From Thermaceae bacterium (GTDB lineage Bacteria; Deinococcota; Deinococci; Deinococcales; Marinithermaceae): a stretch of 36,699 nt of DNA. Made by a program: the position numbers and the translations under genes. A model generated the notes under the pieces. That model had not been told where the DNA came from, searched no databases, and saw nothing but the letters and a program-made list of their open reading frames with translations. This document shows positions 7,833-14,857 of this stretch, in pieces. The first letter of the stretch is position 1. Every line of letters begins with the position of its first letter. Where the stretch lies: NCBI GenBank assembly GCA_026987375.1, contig JALSMT010000050.1, forward strand, positions 1 through 36,699. The letters are read 5' to 3'.

Positions 7833-8303
7833 ATGAACGCTAGCAAAGACAAAGTGGTGACCATAGCTTACAAACTCACCGTTGACGGCGAGCCGGTAGA
7901 CCAGGGCGAGCTGGCCTACATCCACGGGCATCAACAAATCATCCCCGGCCTGGAAAGAGAACTGGAAGGCCGCAGCGCCGGCGACAGCTTCGAGACCACG
8001 CTGGCTCCCGCCGACGCCTACGGCGAGCGCGACGAGGAAGGCGTGCAGGTGGTGCCCCGCTCCGCCTTTCCCGAAGACGCCAAAGTGGAAAGCGGCGAAC
8101 AGTTCTACGCCCAGGACTCCCAGGGCAACCCCATGCCGCTGACCGTCACCAAGGTGGCCGGTGACGACGTCACCGTCGACTTCAACCACCCGCTGGCCGG
8201 TAAGACGCTCAACTTTTCGGTAGAAGTCAAAGAGGTGCGCGACGCCACCCCCGAGGAGCTGGCGCACGGTCACGTTCACGGCCCCGGCGGGCACCAGCAC
8301 TAA
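7833..8303 (+). CDS. slyD: FKBP-type peptidyl-prolyl isomerase SlyD
   Basis: Cytoplasmic prolyl isomerase and chaperone, 156 aa. The SlyD layout is clear: a split FKBP domain (KLTVDGEPVDQGELAYIHG, QIIPGLERELEGRSAGD) with an insert-in-flap chaperone domain in the middle (about residues 65-125), and a short tail AHGHVHGPGGHQH with five histidines, consistent with Ni/Zn binding seen in the family. The SD GGGAGG is well placed before the ATG. A stem-loop directly precedes it, and an intrinsic-terminator-like hairpin follows 20 bp after the stop. Confidence 0.95.
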   Translation: MNASKDKVVTIAYKLTVDGEPVDQGELAYIHGHQQIIPGLERELEGRSAGDSFETTLAPADAYGERDEEGVQVVPRSAFPEDAKVESGEQFYAQDSQGNPMPLTVTKVAGDDVTVDFNHPLAGKTLNFSVEVKEVRDATPEELAHGHVHGPGGHQH

Positions 8304-8323
8304 AATCCGGCGCAAACCCACCA

Positions 8324-8347
8324 CCCCCGCCCCAAGGCGGGGGCTTT
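8324..8347 (+). terminator. Intrinsic terminator after slyD
   Basis: CCCCCGCC-CCAA-GGCGGGGG (8324-8343), a perfect 8-bp GC stem, followed by CTTTC. The U-tract is short so termination may be partial. Confidence 0.65.
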
Positions 8348-8353
8348 CAGCGG

Positions 8354-8359
8354 TAGAAT
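8354..8359 (+). promoter_or_regulatory. Candidate -10 element for the Nudix gene
   Basis: TAGAAT lies 18 bp upstream of the GTG start, so a transcript would begin near 8366, directly before the SD GGGAGGGA. No good -35 is visible; it would fall in the preceding terminator stem. Confidence 0.4.
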
Positions 8360-8377
8360 GCAGCGTTGGGAGGGAGC

Positions 8378-8779
8378 GTGAACAAGAGCAAGAAAGCCGT
8401 CCCCGGAGCAGGCGGCCTAGTCTTTGATGAAACGGGCGAAGTTTTGTTGATCCGTGACAAGAACGGCTACTGGGTTTTCCCCAAAGGGCACGTAGAACCG
8501 GGTGAGGATGCGCGGCAAACGGCGCTGAGAGAGGTGAAAGAAGAAACGGGCGTGAGCGCCGCAATAGAAGCAAAACTAGGAGAAAGCAGCTACCGCAACG
8601 ACCGCGGCGAAGAGCGTCTGATTCACTGGTTCCTGATGCGGGGCGGCGGCGAGATCAGGCTCGAGCCCGGCCTGCACGGCGCCGCATTTTTCGAGCCCGC
8701 CGACGCCCAGCGTCTGCTGGCCTTTCCAGAAGACCTGCGCCTGCTGCAAAAAGCGCTGCGACTAAGAGGCGGCGATTAG
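8378..8779 (+). CDS. ndx1: Nudix hydrolase, diadenosine hexaphosphate hydrolase (Ndx1-like)
   Basis: A Nudix pyrophosphatase, 133 aa from the GTG at 8378, which has SD GGGAGGGA directly upstream; a TTG 12 bp earlier lies inside that SD and is rejected. The Nudix box GHVEPGEDARQTALREVKEETGV is complete (positions 8489-8557). GAGGLVF, GYWVFPKGH, IHWFLMRG and LLAFPEDL closely resemble what I remember of Thermus thermophilus Ndx1, which hydrolyses Ap6A/Ap5A to ATP. The 3' end overlaps the convergent His-rich gene by 18 bp. Family certain; substrate assigned by resemblance. Confidence 0.88.
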   Translation: MNKSKKAVPGAGGLVFDETGEVLLIRDKNGYWVFPKGHVEPGEDARQTALREVKEETGVSAAIEAKLGESSYRNDRGEERLIHWFLMRGGGEIRLEPGLHGAAFFEPADAQRLLAFPEDLRLLQKALRLRGGD

Positions 8780-9115
8780 CGCGAGCGCCTCTTCTATGCT
8801 CAAGTCTTTATCCACCTTACGGACGTGCTCCGGCGGTGAGCCGTGTTCGTGATGGCGGGGGCCTTGATGATGGTGATGGTGGCCGCCCTCTTCGTGACCA
8901 AAGCGCACACCCACCCAAAGGTCACAGTCCGCCAGCAGCTGACCCAGCAGTCTGGGTTTTCCGCCGCCTTCAAGGGCTTTGTAGGGGTTGTCGCGCAGCT
9001 CGACCCTGCGCCAGCCGTCATCCTTCAAATCGTAAATGGCGAAGAATGGCGCGTGTCCGTAGGGGCCGGCGTATAGCTTGGTAGCGTTGCTCATTATCGC
9101 GATAGCGACACGCAT
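8762..9115 (-). CDS. Dinitrogenase FeMo-cofactor family (NifX/NafY-like) protein with His-rich insertion
   Basis: A 117-aa protein whose N-terminus (MRVAIAIMSN...GPYGHAPFFAIYDL) and C-terminus (VDKDLSIEEALALI) fit the small NifB/NifX/NafY-type domain found in many bacteria without nitrogen fixation. The loop normally between LLADCDLWVGV and the last helix is replaced by a histidine-rich segment (about 74-91, HHHHHQGPRHHEHG), suggesting metal binding. The ATG at 9115 has a strong SD (AGGAGGTG). A longer reading upstream has no SD. A -10-like TATACT lies at 9135-9140. Function unknown; metal handling is inference. Confidence 0.72.
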   Translation of the reverse strand: MRVAIAIMSNATKLYAGPYGHAPFFAIYDLKDDGWRRVELRDNPYKALEGGGKPRLLGQLLADCDLWVGVRFGHEEGGHHHHHQGPRHHEHGSPPEHVRKVDKDLSIEEALALIAAS

Positions 9116-9204
9116 AAATACACCTCCTGCGGGTAGTATAGCTCGCTGCCGGGATTTTGCATGGCTTTGCTCTTTTTTTCGCAATAGCTAAGCTGTTGCG
9201 GCCC

Positions 9205-10305
9205 TTAACGGCGAAAGAGGACCCCCTCGTTACCGCGAAATACGTGTACGTAGACCCCCGCCGCGGCCAGCAGACTTCTCTTTTGCTGCAGACGCTCCAT
9301 CCCCTTAGTTTTTCCCCAAACCGGCCTGCCGGTCTCACCCGGCCGCAGAAAAAAACCCTCGGGAAAGAGCAGCAGGTGAACCCGGGCGGCGCGCGCCCGC
9401 GCCGCCAGCGCCCCCTCAATCACGTCCAAGGGAGCCTCTTGGGTCAGCACCAGCAGATTGACTCCAGCGGGAGGCAGCGGTACTTTGCCGGGCTTGGCGA
9501 CGGCGTCGAGGCGCGCCAGCTCTGCTAGTAAAGCGCGCATGGCATCGTCACCCCGCGCCGGCGAACGGCTGCCGCCCGCCCAGGAAAGCCCCACGGCCAA
9601 ACCCTGCTCCGCCAGGCGCAACGCCAAGCTGGCCGAGAGTTCGGCCACGTGATCCAGGTAAACCTGAGAGGCGCCGCCGCTGTCTATGTAAATCCAGACG
9701 CCGGTCGCCCTCACCCAGGAAAACTCTCGCACCATCAAGCGGTCATGGTGCGCCGTAGCCTTCCAGTGAATCCGCTTTAGCGAGTCGCCAGGGTGATATT
9801 CGCGCGTTCCGCGGTAGCGGCTGGCGTCCTCCAGACCCAGCTGCCGCGCCTGCGGTCCCTCCGCCAGCAATGTGAGCGCCAGGTCGGGCGGCAACTGCCG
9901 CCATATCCGCGGATAGACCGTTATCGCTCCGCCCTTCGCCGTTAACCTCACCTCGCTGCTGCGCAACCCCAGCGCGTCGCGCACGAACAGCCGCGCCCGC
10001 GGTAAGGCGTGCACGCCGCGCCGCCGCAAGACCGCCGTAGCGCTCATCTCTACTACCACGCCGCCCCAACCGAAGCCGCTCTTAACCGCGGGAGACAAAC
10101 CAAGGTTGTGCTCGCCACGCCACTCCAGGCGCCAGTAGGCCGGAGCCGGCAAGAAGAACTCGGCGCGCAGGCGCACTGTGCTCTCCCTGCCGACAAAACC
10201 GCGCTCGCGATCGGCCGAGACGCGCTGGCTGCCGCCGCCCGCGGCTGCCGGCATCACCAGGGCCGAAAGGAGAAGGGCGGCCGCCAGCAGTAATAGCCAG
10301 CTCAA
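9205..10305 (-). CDS. DUF58-domain protein of a MoxR operon
   Basis: A 366-aa protein with two N-terminal hydrophobic stretches (MSWLLLLAAALLLSALVMP) and the DUF58 signature YHPGDSLKRIHWKATA, followed by a VWA-like region (GVWIYIDSGG). DUF58 proteins are partners of MoxR ATPases in envelope or metal-cofactor maturation systems; the actual client is unknown. The start is TTG at 10305 with a strong SD (GAGGAGGG). It overlaps the moxR stop by 3 bp (TTGA), so translation is coupled. No terminator was found after it. Confidence 0.87.
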   Translation of the reverse strand: MSWLLLLAAALLLSALVMPAAAGGGSQRVSADRERGFVGRESTVRLRAEFFLPAPAYWRLEWRGEHNLGLSPAVKSGFGWGGVVVEMSATAVLRRRGVHALPRARLFVRDALGLRSSEVRLTAKGGAITVYPRIWRQLPPDLALTLLAEGPQARQLGLEDASRYRGTREYHPGDSLKRIHWKATAHHDRLMVREFSWVRATGVWIYIDSGGASQVYLDHVAELSASLALRLAEQGLAVGLSWAGGSRSPARGDDAMRALLAELARLDAVAKPGKVPLPPAGVNLLVLTQEAPLDVIEGALAARARAARVHLLLFPEGFFLRPGETGRPVWGKTKGMERLQQKRSLLAAAGVYVHVFRGNEGVLFRR

Positions 10306-11243
10306 ACGCCCTCCTCGCTCGGTACGGCCACCGACTTTAGCGCCCGCTCGACTACCCCGGCCGCGCTCGAGCCTTCCAGCCTGACCTCGGGCTTGAGAAT
10401 TATGCGGTGCTCGAGTACCACCGCAGCCGCCTCTTTGACGTCATCGGGGATCACGTAAGAACGGCCCGCAATCGCCGCCAGCGACATAGCCATTCGCTGC
10501 AAGCCCAAGGCGGCGCGGGGGCTGGCGCCCAGGGCCACGTCCTTGTCGCTGCGGCTAAAGCGCACCAGCGCCACCACGTAAGCCGCCAGCTCAGGGTTTA
10601 CCTGCACCCGCGAGATAACCTGCTGCAAAGACCTCGCCTCGGCGGCGTCAGAAACGGCCTCAATCTTGTCCAGCGGGTGCTCCGCGCGCATCCGCAGCAA
10701 AAGTTCTTCTTCCTGCTGCTCGCCAGGGTAGCCGAGTCTCAAGCGCAGCAAAAAGCGGTCCATCTGCGCTTCCGGCAACGGAAACGTACCGTCCATCTCT
10801 ATCGGGTTCTGAGTGGCCAGTACGAAGAAAGGTTCCGCCAGCGCCCTGGTCTCGCCGTCCACCGTCACCTGCCCTTCGGCCATCGCCTCCAACAACGCCG
10901 ACTGCGTCTTGGGGGTGGCGCGGTTAATTTCGTCGGCAAGCAAAACCTGCGTAAAAACAGGTCCGGGGACGAAGCGAAAGTCGCCGTCGCGCCAGACGTT
11001 GACGCCGGTCAGGTCGCTGGGCAGCAGGTCCGGCGTGAACTGGATGCGCTTGAAGTCAAGGCCCAGGCTAGCCGCCAGAGCCCGCGCCATCGTGGTCTTC
11101 CCGGTGCCGGGAACGTCTTCGAGCAACACGTGTCCACCCGACAAAAAACCAGCTAGCAGCAGCCTGACCGTCTGCTGCTGCCCGACCATTACCCGCGCCA
11201 CGTTCTCGCTCACCCTGGCGTACCACTCAGCCACTCGCTTCAT
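10302..11243 (-). CDS. MoxR-family AAA+ ATPase
   Basis: Cytoplasmic AAA+ chaperone ATPase, 313 aa. Walker A is EDVPGTGKT (Lys about 49), Walker B LLADEINRA (Asp/Glu 104-105), with sensor ATQNPIEMDGTFPLPEAQMDRF typical of MoxR. The ATG at 11243 is preferred over a TTG 18 bp upstream because GAGGAGA lies 4-5 nt before it. It overlaps the DUF4129 gene by 17 bp and the DUF58 gene by 3 bp, so the three are one operon. By family precedent it remodels or activates a membrane or VWA-domain client with the DUF58 protein. Confidence 0.93.
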   Translation of the reverse strand: MKRVAEWYARVSENVARVMVGQQQTVRLLLAGFLSGGHVLLEDVPGTGKTTMARALAASLGLDFKRIQFTPDLLPSDLTGVNVWRDGDFRFVPGPVFTQVLLADEINRATPKTQSALLEAMAEGQVTVDGETRALAEPFFVLATQNPIEMDGTFPLPEAQMDRFLLRLRLGYPGEQQEEELLLRMRAEHPLDKIEAVSDAAEARSLQQVISRVQVNPELAAYVVALVRFSRSDKDVALGASPRAALGLQRMAMSLAAIAGRSYVIPDDVKEAAAVVLEHRIILKPEVRLEGSSAAGVVERALKSVAVPSEEGV

Positions 11244-12648
11244 TTTTCTTCTCCTCGTCAATCTCCGCGATTATGCGTCGCAAAAACTCTTCGGCTCGCC
11301 GGGCCTCGGCGTCTTCAGCCAAACCACCGTAGCGGACCGGCTCATAGAGCGCGGTAAGGCCCCGCACCGGCGCCGCTGCGCCCTCGAAAAGGCGCGACAC
11401 TCTGGCGGCGTACTCGCGCGGCGTCTCGCTGGCGGACTTCCTCGCCAAAGGGCGCATGTACGCCAAAAACGAGCGATATGCCGCCCGCACCCGCCCGGCA
11501 AAATACTCGGAGGGCTGCCGCCGCGCCGTCGCGGGCTCGCCTTGCATAAGCGCGCTCTCACGCCGCTGCAACAAGGAGCGCAACGCCGCCGCCAGGAAAA
11601 CCAGCCAAACAGCAAGGCCCAAAGTTTGCAGCGGCGCGCTGAGCGAGGGCAAACGCCAAAACCTGGCCCCCGCACTGCCGTAGTTACGGAATCCGCCGCC
11701 CAAGCGCGCCGCCCCCCTGGCGAGCGGCCTGCCGTAGCCGGCGATATAACCGCCCTCGCCGTGAAAGGTGAGCACAAACCATACCAGCACGAAAGCCGCC
11801 AGCAGCAGAGTCAGAGCGATATTGACCATGGTCATACGCCGCGGATTCAGCCTCCAAGCACGCCCTTGCAACAAGCGCCGCCAGGCCAGCAAGAGCACTA
11901 GCAACGCCACGAATAAGCTTAGCGACATCAGGTAAGCGTTGAGAGTCCGCAGGAATTGGACGTAACTGGGCGTCTGCGGCGGTTGGGGCGGCCCTGCGCG
12001 CCTCCTCGCGGTCCCGCTCCCGGCTGCGGGCGGCGGGGCCACCGGCCCGTTGCCGCCGCCGGTCCGCACCACCGCCGGCGGCTCTCCGCCGGCTGGCAAA
12101 GAGTAGAGCGAAAACCGTAGAGCGCCGGCCTGCGAGACGAATAGCGCCGCCAACAGCAGCACGGCGGCAAAAAACAGCACGCCCCTAGCGTCGCAAGCAA
12201 AAGGTACGCCCAGCCGTGCGCTTTGACGCTTTTCCCCCAGGTAAACCAGTATCACCCAGAGCAATAAGCTCGCCGCCAAGGTAACTCCGGCGGGACGGAG
12301 CAAAAGCGCCCAGGCGAATAGCGGCGCCGCCGCCAGCGCCGTCGTTCTCTCCCGCCAGAGGAAGATCGCCAGCGAAAAGGCCCACAAGCCCGAGAGGAGC
12401 AGCATCGCCCGCGCAAAATGCGCCACCAGCTGGTCGTGAACGGCGCAGTCGCAACCCGCGAACAGGTACACCGTTAGTAACGGCGTAGCCAGTAATAAAG
12501 TGGTGCGCCAACGCGGTCGCAAAGCCCAGACGGCGACGTAAAATAATGCGCCCGGCCACATCTGCGGCGGTAAAACGACGGCTAGGAGTATGAACGCCGC
12601 CAGGCTAGCTATCACTCCCGCAGTATATATAGGAGGTTTGAGAAACAA
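11227..12648 (-). CDS. DUF4129-domain multi-pass membrane protein
   Basis: A 473-aa membrane protein, first gene of the DUF4129-MoxR-DUF58 operon. Several hydrophobic helices fill the N-terminal 180 residues, then a Pro/Gly-rich extracytoplasmic stretch (about 200-225), two more helices, and a C-terminal cytosolic DUF4129 region (AYRSFLAYMRPLARK...TPREYAARV). In other bacteria DUF4129 is often fused to a transglutaminase domain; none is seen here. The start is uncertain. TTG at 12648 has AAGGGG 7 nt upstream and gives a basic residue before the first helix. GTG at 12615 has TATACT (12622-12627) exactly 6 nt upstream, as in a leaderless transcript. Confidence 0.82.
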   Translation of the reverse strand: MFLKPPIYTAGVIASLAAFILLAVVLPPQMWPGALFYVAVWALRPRWRTTLLLATPLLTVYLFAGCDCAVHDQLVAHFARAMLLLSGLWAFSLAIFLWRERTTALAAAPLFAWALLLRPAGVTLAASLLLWVILVYLGEKRQSARLGVPFACDARGVLFFAAVLLLAALFVSQAGALRFSLYSLPAGGEPPAVVRTGGGNGPVAPPPAAGSGTARRRAGPPQPPQTPSYVQFLRTLNAYLMSLSLFVALLVLLLAWRRLLQGRAWRLNPRRMTMVNIALTLLLAAFVLVWFVLTFHGEGGYIAGYGRPLARGAARLGGGFRNYGSAGARFWRLPSLSAPLQTLGLAVWLVFLAAALRSLLQRRESALMQGEPATARRQPSEYFAGRVRAAYRSFLAYMRPLARKSASETPREYAARVSRLFEGAAAPVRGLTALYEPVRYGGLAEDAEARRAEEFLRRIIAEIDEEKKNEASG

Positions 12649-13046
12649 ATCAGCGCCCCTTCGCCAAGGTATGAGTCAGAGTCCTATAAAATACCCGGAG
12701 ACTAAATCCGAAGCATATTTTCGGCCCGCAAACGAAAGGACCGTTTACGTTTGCATAGAGTTGCCGTCTCCCGAATAATATTTGAAGATAGCTTTGCGCT
12801 CCCCAGGAAACGACCGCCGCGCCGCAAAAGCCCGATCAGCGCCCGGCAAATATATAGAGATCTAGCGCAGGGCGCGGAAAGACTTACCTTTAGCCGCTTG
12901 CGCGCGAACGGGCGGTAGTACGGCCGTATATTAACGCGCCAGGAAAACTGAAAGCCGCGCGTTACGAAACAACCACAAAAAAGACGTTTAACGCTGCACG
13001 TTTTAACCCCGCCGAATGCGGACCATTCTTCTGTTTCCAGGTATGC

Positions 13047-13109
13047 TCAGCGAAGATAGCGGCTGTATTCGACCATTTTCTTGAACTCAGGGCTCCGCAT
13101 ATCCTTCAC
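13047..13109 (-). other. Possible 20-aa small ORF or gene remnant
   Basis: A GTG at 13109 preceded by AAGGGGAGG encodes 20 residues including MRSPEFKKMVEYSRYL, ending in TGA at 13047. Composition is protein-like (charged and aromatic residues) and the SD is strong for this genome. An in-frame TGA lies 7 codons upstream, so it is not the tail of a longer intact gene. It could be a small peptide or the last remnant of a degraded gene. No family recognised. Confidence 0.25.
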
Positions 13110-13165
13110 TGCCTCCCCTTTTGTAACTCAAGTATTCGTAGTCTGAAAATTGCGCCAATAACGCC

Positions 13166-13181
13166 GCCGCGCTCCCGCGGC
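13166..13181 (-). terminator. Candidate terminator hairpin after cydC
   Basis: GCCGCG-CTCC-CGCGGC, a perfect 6-bp GC stem, starts about 40 nt downstream of the cydC stop on the minus strand. It is followed by GGCGTTATTGG rather than a clean U-run, so it is a weak candidate. Confidence 0.35.
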
Positions 13182-13222
13182 ATTAAGCTGCCCCTGCACC
13201 GACCTGCCACAGTTGTTGAGTC

Positions 13223-14857
13223 TCAAGTTTGTAGGCGCAGCACTTGCTGCGTGGTGAAGATGCTGCTTTGGTGGCTTATAAATATAACCGCCTTGTCTTC
13301 TAGAAGCAACGAAAGGGTGCGCTCTACGAGGCGTGCGTTGAGCGGGTCCAGCCCTTCCGTGGGTTCGTCGAGTATCCATATCGGAGCTTCTTTGAGTAGC
13401 GCTCTGGCTATCGCCAGGCGGCGCGCCTGACCGCCGGAAAGCCCGCGGCCGCCCTCGCCCAGTACGGCGTCCAACCCTTCCGGTATGCTGCGCAGCCACC
13501 CCTCCAGCTCGGCGGCGCGCAAGGCCCGCCATAGTTCTTCGTCGTCCGCCTCGGGCTTGGCGATCTGCAGGTTCTGCCGCAGGGTGCCGGCGAAGAGGTG
13601 CGGCCTTTGGTCTACTACCGCGAAGTGGCGGCGCACCTCTTCTCCACTCATCTCCTGGTAGTCGACGCCGGCCATGGTAATCCGGCCCCTTTGCGGATCG
13701 AGAAACTTGAGCAGAAGCCAGGTGAACGTCGTCTTGCCGGCTCCCGACTCACCGAGAACGCGCACCTTGTCCCCGCGGTCCAGGCTCAGGCTCAGGTCGC
13801 GCAGTATCCAACGATCGCCTTGCGCGTAGCGAAAATAGACACCCTCTAGCCGCAGCGGGAAGGGACCCGCGATCGTTTTTGCTCGTTTTGGCTGGGAAAC
13901 CGGGGGTACGGAATCCGCCAGCTCGAAAATGCGCCCTGCCGCCGCCTGCACCGCTCCCAACGTCTGCCAGGCCTGCGGCAAAGCGAAGGCCGCCTCGAAG
14001 GCCGAAAGCGTAGCGAGAGCGGCTACGCCCAGATAAACTCCGTCCATGGCCCCAGCGCTGACCTTGACGACGCCTATCAGCAGCGCCGCCAGCAGCGCGG
14101 CGTGCGCCAGCAGCAGCGTTCCGCCCTCCGCCGCCCCCTCAATAAAACCCTGCCGTAACTCCGCTCTGCGCAAAACTCTGGAGACTTCCTCGATAGCGGC
14201 GGCGCGCACTCTCGCGCCGCCGTATATCAGCAGCTCCGCCAGACCCCGCGACAAATCCACCGCGTGCCTTTTGAGGTCGGCCTGCAACAAAACGCGCTCC
14301 CGCCCCGCCGGCGTGCCCCACCACATTGCCAAAAGCGGCCAGCCCGCCCCTGCCAGTAAGAAGAAAATGGCGAAGGAGTAGCCAAAAGCAGGGTCAAACC
14401 CGTAGAGGTATATAAAGATCAGCAAGAAGGTTCCCAGAGCTACGAAGGTCGGCGCCAGCACCCGCACAAAGTAGTTTTCCAGCGTCTGCACGTCCCGCGT
14501 CAAACGCGCCAGCAGGTCGCCCGAATGACGCGCGAAGAGCCCCGCTGGCGCTAGAGGAACTATGCTGGCGAAGAGCCAGACACGCAGCCGCGAGAGTATG
14601 CGGAAGGTGGCTTCGTGACCCAAGAGCCGCTCGCCGTAACGGAACAATCCCCGCGAAAGCCCGAAAAAGCGGACGCCCGTCACCGGCAACATCAGCAGAT
14701 AGGTTTCAGGGTGCAACGCCGCCTTGGAGATGAGAAAGGCCGACGTCGCCATCAAACCGACCCCCGCCAACACGGTGAACAAACCACTGAGGGCGGCCAG
14801 CAGCATCCAGCGCAGGTACGGCAAAGCCATGGCCAGCAGTCGCAGTTGCGCCCTCAC
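13223..14857 (-). CDS. cydC: Thiol reductant ABC exporter subunit CydC
   Basis: A half-transporter of the CydDC complex, which exports cysteine/glutathione-type thiols and is needed to assemble cytochrome bd. It has 544 aa: six-helix ABC exporter membrane domain (about 1-300), then an ATPase domain with Walker A GESGAGKTT, signature LSGGQARR, Walker B IWILDEPTEGLD and switch His in FISHQ. The start is a GTG overlapping the cydD stop (GTGA), implying coupled translation with its heterodimer partner. Last gene of cydABDC. Confidence 0.93.
   Translation of the reverse strand: MRAQLRLLAMALPYLRWMLLAALSGLFTVLAGVGLMATSAFLISKAALHPETYLLMLPVTGVRFFGLSRGLFRYGERLLGHEATFRILSRLRVWLFASIVPLAPAGLFARHSGDLLARLTRDVQTLENYFVRVLAPTFVALGTFLLIFIYLYGFDPAFGYSFAIFFLLAGAGWPLLAMWWGTPAGRERVLLQADLKRHAVDLSRGLAELLIYGGARVRAAAIEEVSRVLRRAELRQGFIEGAAEGGTLLLAHAALLAALLIGVVKVSAGAMDGVYLGVAALATLSAFEAAFALPQAWQTLGAVQAAAGRIFELADSVPPVSQPKRAKTIAGPFPLRLEGVYFRYAQGDRWILRDLSLSLDRGDKVRVLGESGAGKTTFTWLLLKFLDPQRGRITMAGVDYQEMSGEEVRRHFAVVDQRPHLFAGTLRQNLQIAKPEADDEELWRALRAAELEGWLRSIPEGLDAVLGEGGRGLSGGQARRLAIARALLKEAPIWILDEPTEGLDPLNARLVERTLSLLLEDKAVIFISHQSSIFTTQQVLRLQT

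Larger units (their letters stand above)
12649..13222. other. Gene-poor, relatively AT-rich interval
   Basis: About 570 bp without a convincing gene, between the DUF4129 start and the cydC stop, in a window that is otherwise nearly all coding. It contains inverted repeats: GCAAACG...CGTTTGC (12728-12754, 13-nt loop), TACGGCCGTA (12919-12928), and CCGAA...TTCGG (12708-12724). It also contains a minus-strand T6 run (12977-12982) after a weak stem, and a 20-codon ORF with a good SD described separately. It may carry the promoter of the DUF4129 operon, an RNA, or gene remains. Confidence 0.5.

Noticed and set aside
8366-8380. TTG at 8366 as the Nudix gene start
   Set aside because: It lies within the SD GGGAGGGA that serves the GTG at 8378.
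9180-9200. Hairpin CGCAA...TTGCG between the DUF58 gene and the His-rich gene as a terminator
   Set aside because: The T-run lies upstream of the stem on the plus strand and reads as A-run after it on the minus strand, so it cannot be an intrinsic terminator for either direction.
12590-12778. 62-codon plus-strand frame across the DUF4129 start region
   Set aside because: It is largely antisense to the DUF4129 start, has no SD at its ATG and shows no protein-like pattern.
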